Source: DATFXM01 sp035315885 (GTDB taxonomy: Bacteria > Acidobacteriota > Blastocatellia > UBA7656). From it: a stretch of DNA of 64,000 bases. A model generated the notes under the pieces. The model searched no databases and had not been told where the DNA came from. It saw nothing but the letters and a program-made list of their open reading frames with translations. The stretch's first letter is position 1; each line of letters begins with the position of its first letter. A program made the position numbers and the translations under genes. The DNA is taken from contig DATFXM010000007.1 in NCBI GenBank assembly GCA_035315885.1, positions 15,167 to 79,166 of the forward strand. The letters run 5' to 3'. This document shows, piece after piece, positions 54,098 to 61,390 of this stretch.

Positions 54098-54245
54098 GCG
54101 GTTCGGGCCTTAGGGTTTCGAGTGTCGAGTTTAGGGTTCCGGGCTCCACTTAAGAGGAGTAAATCAGCAATGAGTTCTCGCGTAAGAACTCAATCCATGG
54201 TTTGATGAACCCGAAACCCTAAACTCGAAACTCGAAACCTCGCCA
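54098..54245. repeat. Palindromic heptad element, TTTAGGG/TTTCGAG type
   Basis: The left arm has TTTCGCG, TTCGGGCCTTAGGG, TTTCGAG, TGTCGAG, TTTAGGG and TTCCGGG. The right arm (54209-54243) has GAACCCGAAACCCTAAAC, TCGAAACTCGAAACC. The loop includes GAGTTCTCGCGTAAGAACTC, a second perfect hairpin of 8 bp stem (54173-54192). It lies between two ADOP genes (stop 54257, start 54078). Confidence 0.85.
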
Positions 54246-54256
54246 GTTCGAACCTC

Positions 54257-56698
54257 TCACTCATATCTGAGCGCGACCATCGGATCTACCCGCGACGATC
54301 TTCTCGCCGGAATGAAGCACGCCACCAGGGCGACTCCAACCAGCATTAACGACACAAACACAAACGTCACCGGGTCCGTGGCGCTTACTCCAAACAGAAG
54401 TCTCTCGATCAGGCGAGTCAGCCCGTATGCGGCTACGACGCCTACGGAGACTCCGCTCAACGAAACCTTTAGCCCGCCTCTCACAACCAAACCCACCACG
54501 TCGCGTGCCTGGGCCCCTAACGCCATCCGCAAACCCATCTCATGAGTCCGTTGCGCAACCGAATAAGACATGACTCCGTAGATACCGATGGCCGCCAGCA
54601 GCAACGCTACGCCGGCAAACAAACTCAGCAGGAACATCGCAAATCGGTCGCCACCAAGCGACGCGTGAATCAGTTGCTCGCCCGTTGCGATCTCACTCAG
54701 CGCAAGGTCCGGGTCCAACGCATGAATCTGCTCGTTCATCGCCGGAAGCAGCGACGCAGGAGTGACCGCGGTCCGCACCGCCAGCATCATGTCGCTTTGG
54801 GGATTCTGCAGCAGGGGCTGAAAGATTTCCGGCCTCGGCGCTTTCCGCAGACCGTCCTGCTTCGTGTCCTTCACGACCCCTACAATAGTGTTCCACGTAT
54901 CGTCCTCAGTCGGCTTCGAGAACTTCAACCTTTTGCCGATTGGATCCTCCGACTGGAAATGCATCCGCGCCAGGGCTTCATTGACGATAACCACCGGCAC
55001 ACTGTTCGGGCCGTCTGACTCGTCGAACTTGCGGCCCGCAATCATCGGTATCCCAAGGGTCTCGAAATAGTCTGGTGTGATTTCCTTGTGCCTGACTTCC
55101 TTGCCGAACTCTTCGGGCGAACGACCCTCAATTGTAAAGTCACTGGTCCACGGATAACCCTTCAACGGCAGTCTGGTGACCAGCGCAAAGCCTTGAACGC
55201 CCGCGAGCGATCGCACTTTCTGCTCGAGACTGTTGAAGAACGCATTCGACTGCGCGGCTTCAGAATACTTCTTACCTCGTAGCGAGATCTTGAACGTCAG
55301 CAAATGATCCGGCTGAAATCCGGGATCAACCTGCTGCAGACGGATGAAGCTCTTGACCACCAGACCGGCGCCGATTACCAGAATGCATGACAGCGCCACC
55401 TCCGAAGCCACCAGAACGCTCCGCAGCTTCCCTCCGTGCGAGACAGTCCCCTTCTGGCCACCCTCCTTCAGCATGGTCGACAGATCGGGGTTTGAACTTC
55501 CGAGTGCGGGAGCCAGCCCGAATATCAGAGAAGTAAGGATGCTGACTACCAAGGCGAACCCCAGCACCGGAGGGTTGATGCTGATTTCACCAAGTCTCGG
55601 TATGTTGTCCGGGTTTATGCCGAGCAGGATATCGGTACCCCACGCCGCGAGCATGACGCCAAGCCCACCGCCTATCAGACTCAAAATCACGCTCTCAATC
55701 AACAACTGCCGTGCGATCCTGAATCGGCTGGCTCCGAGAGCTACGCGGAGCGCGATCTCTCTGGTGCGCCCTGCGGCACGAACGAGCATCAGGTTCGCCA
55801 CATTCGCGCAGGCTATTAACAGGAGAAATGCGACCGCTGCCAGAAAGGTCAGCAGAACAGTCCGCGTATCAGAGACTATCCACTCAAGCATCGGACCTAG
55901 TCCGACACCCATTTGCGTGTTTGTGCGTGGGTATTGTTGTTCGAGCCGCTCGGCGATGCCGGTCATCTCCGACTGCGCCTGTTCAATGCTAACTCCAGTC
56001 TTCAGCCGCCCGATTACTCGGAGAAAATGAGGACGCCGAACTTGCGCGAGCCGAGTCTGGTTCCATCCCATGGGAATCCACAGCTCGGCCTCTTGCGAGG
56101 GAAAGTAGAAACCGGCGGGCATTATTCCGACGACCTCTACCGCGGAACCGTCGAGCTGAATCTTTTTCCCGATTATGTCGGGGTCGCTGCCAAACCTGCG
56201 CTTCCATATTCCGTTGCTGAGCACCGCGACCTTCTCGTGTCCAGCCCAGGTTTCGTCACTGGTGAGTGTTCTGCCGAGGGCGGCATCTGCACCGAGGACA
56301 GAGAAGACATTGCCGGTCACATAGAGCGCCTTGACCAGTACCGGAGGGCCGTTGCCGGTCATCTGCAGTCCGGTGATTCCGGCTGAACGTGTATCAGAAC
56401 CGATGTAAGCGCCCATTTCTTCGAATGAGCCGCTCTGGGCCTGCCAGTCGAAAAAATTTGCGGGCGCAACAACGGCCTCGGTCCAGCCTTTTGGCGGGTT
56501 GGTTTCCCAGAACTGGACCAGACGTTGAGGCTCTCGGTAGGGGAGCGGCTTCAGCAACACGCCATTGACCACGCTGAAAATAGCCGTGCTGGCGCCTATT
56601 CCGAGCGCGAGTGTTATGACCGCGACAACGGTGAATCCGGGCTTGCTTAAAAACACGCGCAGACCGTAGCGGACGTCCTGGCTCAAGCTTTCAATCAC
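54257..56698 (-). CDS. ADOP-family orphan permease 4
   Basis: An 813-residue permease with the two-half ADOP architecture: ITLALGIGASTAIFSVVNGVLLKPL, NLMLVRAAGRTREIALRVALGASRFRI, GVMSYSVAQRTHEMGLRMALGAQARDV and the tail PARRSSRVDPMVALRYE. The start is GTG at 56698, in a position equal to that of the other copies. Upstream is the divergent VOC gene across a 347-bp repeat-bearing space. Role unknown as for the others. Confidence 0.94.
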   Translation of the reverse strand: MIESLSQDVRYGLRVFLSKPGFTVVAVITLALGIGASTAIFSVVNGVLLKPLPYREPQRLVQFWETNPPKGWTEAVVAPANFFDWQAQSGSFEEMGAYIGSDTRSAGITGLQMTGNGPPVLVKALYVTGNVFSVLGADAALGRTLTSDETWAGHEKVAVLSNGIWKRRFGSDPDIIGKKIQLDGSAVEVVGIMPAGFYFPSQEAELWIPMGWNQTRLAQVRRPHFLRVIGRLKTGVSIEQAQSEMTGIAERLEQQYPRTNTQMGVGLGPMLEWIVSDTRTVLLTFLAAVAFLLLIACANVANLMLVRAAGRTREIALRVALGASRFRIARQLLIESVILSLIGGGLGVMLAAWGTDILLGINPDNIPRLGEISINPPVLGFALVVSILTSLIFGLAPALGSSNPDLSTMLKEGGQKGTVSHGGKLRSVLVASEVALSCILVIGAGLVVKSFIRLQQVDPGFQPDHLLTFKISLRGKKYSEAAQSNAFFNSLEQKVRSLAGVQGFALVTRLPLKGYPWTSDFTIEGRSPEEFGKEVRHKEITPDYFETLGIPMIAGRKFDESDGPNSVPVVIVNEALARMHFQSEDPIGKRLKFSKPTEDDTWNTIVGVVKDTKQDGLRKAPRPEIFQPLLQNPQSDMMLAVRTAVTPASLLPAMNEQIHALDPDLALSEIATGEQLIHASLGGDRFAMFLLSLFAGVALLLAAIGIYGVMSYSVAQRTHEMGLRMALGAQARDVVGLVVRGGLKVSLSGVSVGVVAAYGLTRLIERLLFGVSATDPVTFVFVSLMLVGVALVACFIPARRSSRVDPMVALRYE

Positions 56699-57045
56699 GA
56701 CGTACCTCGATCCGGAAGGTTGGCCGGCTTATTCACACAGGGGTGTGCCGCGTTTCGATCAGAGAGGGATAGCCAAACTTCGTGCCAGGAGACTAAGTGA
56801 TTTGTCTATTCGGTTTCAGTGTGAACGTGAATGAACCGGATGTGCGTTTTTGGGAAACCTTCTGCCCAAAAGCGGAAAGGAGTGGTGTGTGCGGTGCTTT
56901 TTTTTAAATCTGAAAATCTCAAATCTCAAATCAAATCTCAAATCAAATCTCAAATGTAGTGCCGAGTCCTGAAGTCGGCACTCAGCACTCAGCACTCCCC
57001 TTCCTCTTGATCGCACGCATCGGCTGTCATAGCATGTAACGCACT
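56699..57045. other. Divergent intergenic region with AAATCTC heptads
   Basis: A 347-bp space between ADOP 4 and the VOC gene. It has AAATCTC/AAATC repeats at 56906-56955 (about five units), a perfect stem AGTGCCGA/TCGGCACT (56958-56965 with 56975-56982), and CAGCACTCAGCACTC next to it (the AGTGCTG unit on the other strand). Promoters for both genes must lie here, but none can be pointed out. Confidence 0.65.
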
Positions 57046-57522
57046 ATGGCAAAATCAAAAACCCCCATTCCAGAAGGTTTCACGTCACTTACCATCCACC
57101 TTACAGTGGATGGCGCGTCAAACTACATCGATTTCCTGAAGCGCGCGCTCAACGCCGTTGAAATCGGTCGCGCTCCAGGTCCCGGCGGCAAAATCTTGCA
57201 CGCCGACGTCAAAATAGGTGATTCGCACCTGATGCTTAACGACTACTTCCCGGAGTTCGGCTTCGGAGAGCTCGCGAAGGGCAACTTGCCTTTCGTCATT
57301 GCCCTCTACGTGCCGGACGCCGACGCCGCTTTTGAGCAGGCCTTAGCTGCCGGATGTCAGGTCGCAATGCCACTCGCAGACCAGTTCTGGGGCGACCGCT
57401 ATGGTCAGGTTGTCGACCCATTTGGATTCAGATGGTCAATCGCGACGCGCGTCGAAGATCTCACGCAGGAAGAAATGAAGGAACGTCAGGAAAAGATGTT
57501 TGGCGGCGCCGCCGGAGCCTGA
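57046..57522 (+). CDS. VOC-superfamily (PhnB/glyoxalase-like) protein
   Basis: A 158-residue cytosolic protein. PEGFTSLTIHLTVDGASNYIDFLKRALNAVEI, HADVKIGDSHLMLND and the C-terminal WGDRYGQVVDPFGFRWSIATRVEDLT are typical of PhnB-like members of the vicinal-oxygen-chelate fold, which include DNA-binding-like 3-demethylubiquinone methyltransferase relatives and metal-dependent enzymes. The substrate is unknown. It is the only rightward gene within the ADOP cluster. Confidence 0.9.
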   Translation: MAKSKTPIPEGFTSLTIHLTVDGASNYIDFLKRALNAVEIGRAPGPGGKILHADVKIGDSHLMLNDYFPEFGFGELAKGNLPFVIALYVPDADAAFEQALAAGCQVAMPLADQFWGDRYGQVVDPFGFRWSIATRVEDLTQEEMKERQEKMFGGAAGA

Positions 57523-57590
57523 ACCGAATAGCTCAGATTCAACACGGTCGCGCGATCGAATCTCGATGTGCGACCCGTCTTGCAACCAAT

Positions 57591-57644
57591 TCACTCGTAT
57601 CGGAGGGCGACCATGGGATCAACCCTGGTCGCCCTTCGCGCGCG
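57591..57644 (-). pseudogene. Remnant of an ADOP gene (last ~17 codons)
   Basis: Read leftward from 57644, the frame gives RARRATRVDPMVALRYE and TGA, the exact carboxyl signature of ADOP permeases (compare PARRATKVDPMVALRYE of copy 5). Upstream of it, at about 57645-57649, the sequence passes straight into an AGTGCTG repeat element; the remaining ~800 codons are absent. This is a deletion relic of a seventh ADOP gene whose breakpoint coincides with an element edge. Confidence 0.85.
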
Positions 57645-57648
57645 TTGA

Positions 57649-57763
57649 GAGTGCTGAGTGCTGAGTGCGGAGTCCGTTATTTCCGAGCCTCGACTAATAA
57701 TAATTGGAACTAAAAAAAGCCCTTTCCGAAAATCAGCACTCAGCACTCAGCACTCAGCACTCA
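57649..57763. repeat. AGTGCTG palindromic element, copy 4
   Basis: The left arm has GAGTGCTGAGTGCTGAG and TGCGGAG, then the shared core with GAGCCTCGACTAATAATAAT, TGGAAC and GCCCTTTCCGAAAA. The right arm has four CAGCACT units (57734-57763). It lies between the ADOP relic and the unknown-protein gene and supplies the latter's stop codon (57747-57749). Confidence 0.92.
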
Positions 57764-58697
57764 AGAATCGTTTAACTAGAAGCTCTATTCCCATTCCGCT
57801 GACCAGCAACCGCTCTTTTGCATTGGAGAGCAGGCGGCGTGTCCAATCGGTAAAGCCGCCATCGGCCAGATTCTTCTCCTCTCCTTCAATGTCTTTCGCG
57901 AACAACCCAAAACACAAACCCGAATAGTAACGACGACCCTGTTGCCGTTTGAGATCAATCCCGAAATCGACCGCCGAGAACCGCGCCGACAGTACTTCGG
58001 ATACTTCCAGCTCCGCCCGTCGCAGGCGTTCCGGGTCTTCAGAAGTATCGCTCACGGCAACTCTGATACTCCGCAAATCATAACCATGCGCAGACAACCG
58101 TTCGAGTAGGCCAAGGTACACTTCCAGATGTTCGCGAAGACTCTCCATCTCGAACTCAAGCCCTCCGCGATCACGATCTGCGGTTACAAGCGAGAACAAC
58201 CCGAAATGCGGAGAGAAGCCCGGCGCATCAAACGGCTGGAGGCGCAATTGTCGCGATCCCGAACAGAGTCTTATCGCGCCGCTCACTCCCGCGCGCCGTC
58301 TATGTGCACATTCAAGAGCCTTCAGGGTGGTGGGATCGGCTAGAACTTCAGCGCCGCGTACCGTTGCAAGGCAGTTATTCTGATCGATCTCGCCAAGGAC
58401 ACGATTGAGTCCAAGAGGCGCGATCGGCGACAGTTCTACTGCCTCGAACGCCGCAGCGCATTCGAACGCCGTGCGAAAAACGTCGCTCATGCGACGGGAA
58501 TCTGCGGTCGAAGGTCTGAGCATGCCGCTTCGCTCGTATTGAGCGAGCAAGTCGGCAGGAGATCGCTCTGCGCTACGGCGTCGATATAGGGACAGCAGAA
58601 GCGATTGGAGGTCGGTTGCCGGCAATCGTGCGAGCCGCTCGAGAATGTCCTCAACCCCGATCGCACTCGCGATACGAGCTACAATTTTTTCTTCCAT
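57747..58697 (-). CDS. Conserved-looking protein of unknown function
   Basis: A 316-residue cytosolic-looking protein starting at MEEKIVARIASAIGVEDILERLA. Its middle contains SPIAPLGLNRVLGEIDQNNCLATVRG, DPTTLKALECAHRRR and DAPGFSPHFGLFSLVTADRDRGG, which suggests a real, folded family, loosely like a degenerate aminoacyl-tRNA-synthetase-like module, but I cannot name one. The last residues LSAEC and the stop are encoded by AGTGCTG repeat, so the natural C terminus is replaced. A GTAGGCA palindrome lies just upstream of its start. Confidence 0.6.
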   Translation of the reverse strand: MEEKIVARIASAIGVEDILERLARLPATDLQSLLLSLYRRRSAERSPADLLAQYERSGMLRPSTADSRRMSDVFRTAFECAAAFEAVELSPIAPLGLNRVLGEIDQNNCLATVRGAEVLADPTTLKALECAHRRRAGVSGAIRLCSGSRQLRLQPFDAPGFSPHFGLFSLVTADRDRGGLEFEMESLREHLEVYLGLLERLSAHGYDLRSIRVAVSDTSEDPERLRRAELEVSEVLSARFSAVDFGIDLKRQQGRRYYSGLCFGLFAKDIEGEEKNLADGGFTDWTRRLLSNAKERLLVSGMGIELLVKRFLSAEC

Positions 58698-58702
58698 AAG
58701 AG

Positions 58703-58823
58703 AGTAGGCAGTATGCAGTAGGCAGTGCCTGACGTTCAAAGGGTCACGTACAGTTGACCCCTGAAGAAACTAGCGCCCTTCCGCCAAACCAACTGCCTAC
58801 TGCCTACTGCATACTGCCCTACT
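58703..58823. repeat. GTAGGCA palindromic element with matching variant in both arms
   Basis: The left arm (58703-58726) is AGTAGGCAGTATGCAG, then TAGGCAGT. The right arm (58791-58823) is its inverse with one extra GTAGGCA unit and one extra G. The odd GTATGCA unit occurs in both arms, at matching positions. The loop has GGGTCACGTACAGTTGACCC, itself a hairpin. The stop codon of ADOP 5 (TAG, 58819-58821) is at its edge. Confidence 0.92.
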
Positions 58824-61254
58824 CATATCGCAGGGCGACCATCGGGTCTACTTTTGTTGCGCGTCGTGCGGGAATGTAACTTGCGATGAGCGCGACCGCC
58901 GCCAGAACAATCGCTACTGAACACAGAACCCACGGGTCCATCGGCTTTACTTCGTACAGAAGGCTCACCAGGAATCGTGTGAGTGGATATGCCCCCGCAA
59001 GTCCAAGCACCACTCCGGCGACTACCGAGACCATGCTCTTGCTCACGACCAACCTGAGCACGTTGCTCTTTTGGGCCCCGAGCGCCAGCCGAATTCCGAT
59101 TTCGCGTGTTCGCATCGTTACCGAGTGACTAACCACTCCTGCAATTCCAACCGCAGCCAGCAAGAGCGCAAGAAATCCGAACGCCATCAGCAAAAGCATG
59201 GGAAATCGCCTGGAGCTCACTGAGCCCAGAAGCACCTGATCCATCGTCTCGACGGATGATACCGGACGGTCAGGCTCCACGGTTGCTATTGCTTGTTTAA
59301 TCGAACCGATCAGCTCGCCGGGGGCGGCCGCCGTCCGCACCACGATCGTCATGAAAGGCCACGCCGCTTGATTGTAAGGGCGGAAGAATTCAGGCCCTAC
59401 TCGCCGATCCAGACCATACCGTTTGACGTCTCGCGCCACGCCGACAATCGTCAGCCATGGCGCATCTGAATTGAATTTCCCGAGTTTGATCCTGCGGCCT
59501 ACCGGGTCTTCATCGGGCCAGTAGCGACGGGCCATCGCCTCGTTGATTATCAGCACTCCCGGCGATTTCGCGGTGTCCTCATCGGTGAATTCCCTTCCAG
59601 CCACCAGCGGTATACCCATCGTTGCGAAGTAACCGGCCAACGTCACGCTGTACGAGGCTCCAGGCTGGTTTTGATCGCCCGGGTCCGGCTGACCCTCGAC
59701 CGTGAATCCCCTGCCAGCACCAGCCCCACTCAACGGAAGGTGGCTGATCGCGCTGACCGAAACCACGCCGGGCAGCGAGCCGACGCGCTCCCGCATCTGC
59801 GCGCCAAACTGCTCATGGTCGGGCGGACTATAGTAGAGATTCTTCTGCGGCAGAGAGATTTCCATCACCAACACGTTTCTTGTATCGAGCCCAGGGTTCA
59901 CGCCAAGCAGCCGTGACATACTTTCGATCATCAGGCCCGCTCCAGCGAGAACGATCAGCGCAAGCGCAACCTCCACCGCAATCAGAATCTGGCGCAAGCG
60001 CGCGCCTGCCCCGGTAGTAGATCCCCGCGTTCCCTCTTTCAACGCAGTGTTCAGGTCAGGGCGGAACATCGAAACCGCGGGTGCGAGACCGAACAACAGC
60101 CCAGTCAAACAAGAAACGACGAATGTGAATGCGAGCACTCTTGCATCAATCGAGACTCCCGACAGTGGACGGAAGGGAACGTAATGGAAGCTGTTTGGAA
60201 GAACCTTAACCAGAAGTTCGGTGCTCCAGACCGCGATCAGGATTCCCGCTACACCGCCGGCGATGCCCAGGAGCAGGCTTTCGGTCAGTTGTTGGCGGGC
60301 TATTCTGAAGCGGCCTGCGCCGAGCGCGCATCGAATCGCGATCTCGGTCTCGCGCGCCGCGCCTCGAGCCAGCATGAGATTGGCCACGTTGGCGCACGCG
60401 ATTAGCAACACAAAACCTACCGCAAACAGAAGCGCTACGAGCATAGGTTGATAATTGCCCCTTCCGCTCTCCGCAAAAGGCTCAACGTCGGCGCTTTCGT
60501 CCTCACCCGAATCCGGATATTGCTTTGCGATTGCTCGTCCTATTTGATCCATGCGCGCGTCGGCCTGGGCTACGGTGACGCCTGACTTCAGTCGCGCGAT
60601 GGCTACGAAGGAATTCGAGCCTCGATCATGGTCGCCTTCTGTATAACCGACAGGTACCCACAGTTGCCTGAGGGTGCTCCCAAACTGAAAATCAAACGAG
60701 GACGGCATTATGCCGATGACGATGTAGCCTTCGCCGTCGATCTTAACGGTCTTGCCCACCAGGTCGGGATCGGCGCCGTACTGGCTTCGCCACAGGCCGT
60801 CGCTCAAAATAACTACGTGATCCCTGCCCGGTTGCTCCTCTTCGATCGAAAAGTTGCGACCAACCCTCGGCGCAACTCCGAGCACCGGGAAGAAGTCCGC
60901 CGATACGCGGACGCCAGAGACTTGCTCCGGTTCGGCTACGCCCGACACATTGTAGCCGCGTCCCGCCGAGTCGAAGATCGCCATCTTTTCAAATACATCG
61001 TTCTGACTTTGCCACTCCAGGAAAACGGGAGCGGAAGTTATATTGCGACCCTCGGGGGCCGGCCCATACATCCGCCACACCAGCACTAGCCTGTCAGAGT
61101 CCGGGTATGGCAGACCACGCAAGAGCACGGCGTTGACTACGCTGAAGATCGTTGCGTTTGCTCCGATTCCGAGCGCCAGTGTCAACAACGCCACCACAGT
61201 GAAGCCCGGGCTTTTCTTGAGAGTCCGGACCGCGTACAAAATATCTTTCAACAT
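58819..61254 (-). CDS. ADOP-family orphan permease 5
   Basis: An 811-residue permease. LTLALGIGANATIFSVVNAVLLRGL, NLMLARGAARETEIAIRCALGAGRFRI, GVVSHSVTMRTREIGIRLALGAQKSNV and the tail PARRATKVDPMVALRYE identify it. The start MLKDILYAVRTLKKSPG matches the N termini of its relatives; the longer frame reads into the AGTGCTG element upstream. The stop (TAG) comes from the GTAGGCA element. No ATPase gene nearby. Confidence 0.94.
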   Translation of the reverse strand: MLKDILYAVRTLKKSPGFTVVALLTLALGIGANATIFSVVNAVLLRGLPYPDSDRLVLVWRMYGPAPEGRNITSAPVFLEWQSQNDVFEKMAIFDSAGRGYNVSGVAEPEQVSGVRVSADFFPVLGVAPRVGRNFSIEEEQPGRDHVVILSDGLWRSQYGADPDLVGKTVKIDGEGYIVIGIMPSSFDFQFGSTLRQLWVPVGYTEGDHDRGSNSFVAIARLKSGVTVAQADARMDQIGRAIAKQYPDSGEDESADVEPFAESGRGNYQPMLVALLFAVGFVLLIACANVANLMLARGAARETEIAIRCALGAGRFRIARQQLTESLLLGIAGGVAGILIAVWSTELLVKVLPNSFHYVPFRPLSGVSIDARVLAFTFVVSCLTGLLFGLAPAVSMFRPDLNTALKEGTRGSTTGAGARLRQILIAVEVALALIVLAGAGLMIESMSRLLGVNPGLDTRNVLVMEISLPQKNLYYSPPDHEQFGAQMRERVGSLPGVVSVSAISHLPLSGAGAGRGFTVEGQPDPGDQNQPGASYSVTLAGYFATMGIPLVAGREFTDEDTAKSPGVLIINEAMARRYWPDEDPVGRRIKLGKFNSDAPWLTIVGVARDVKRYGLDRRVGPEFFRPYNQAAWPFMTIVVRTAAAPGELIGSIKQAIATVEPDRPVSSVETMDQVLLGSVSSRRFPMLLLMAFGFLALLLAAVGIAGVVSHSVTMRTREIGIRLALGAQKSNVLRLVVSKSMVSVVAGVVLGLAGAYPLTRFLVSLLYEVKPMDPWVLCSVAIVLAAVALIASYIPARRATKVDPMVALRYE

Positions 61255-61281
61255 GCCATCCACAGCGTCACCTCCGAGGGA

Positions 61282-61390
61282 AGTGCTGAGTGCTGAGTGC
61301 TGAGTGCTGAGTTCGTCGTTTCGAGGCTCGACTAATAATAATTGGAGCCAAGAGCAAAAGCCCCTTTCCCGAAACTCAGCACTCAGCACT
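61282..61390. repeat. AGTGCTG palindromic element, copy 5
   Basis: The left arm has four AGTGCTG heptads (61282-61309), then GTTCGTCGTTTCGAGGCTCG and ACTAATAATAATTGGAGCC. The right arm is CCCGAAACTCAGCACTCAGC, ACT (to 61390). It sits between ADOP 6 (stop TGA at 61391-61393) and ADOP 5 (start 61254), inside a same-direction pair. Confidence 0.93.

Noticed and set aside
57747..58697. Assignment as HisZ or a class II aminoacyl-tRNA synthetase paralogue
   Set aside because: Only a vague resemblance; the class II motifs 1-3 cannot be identified, so it is left unnamed.
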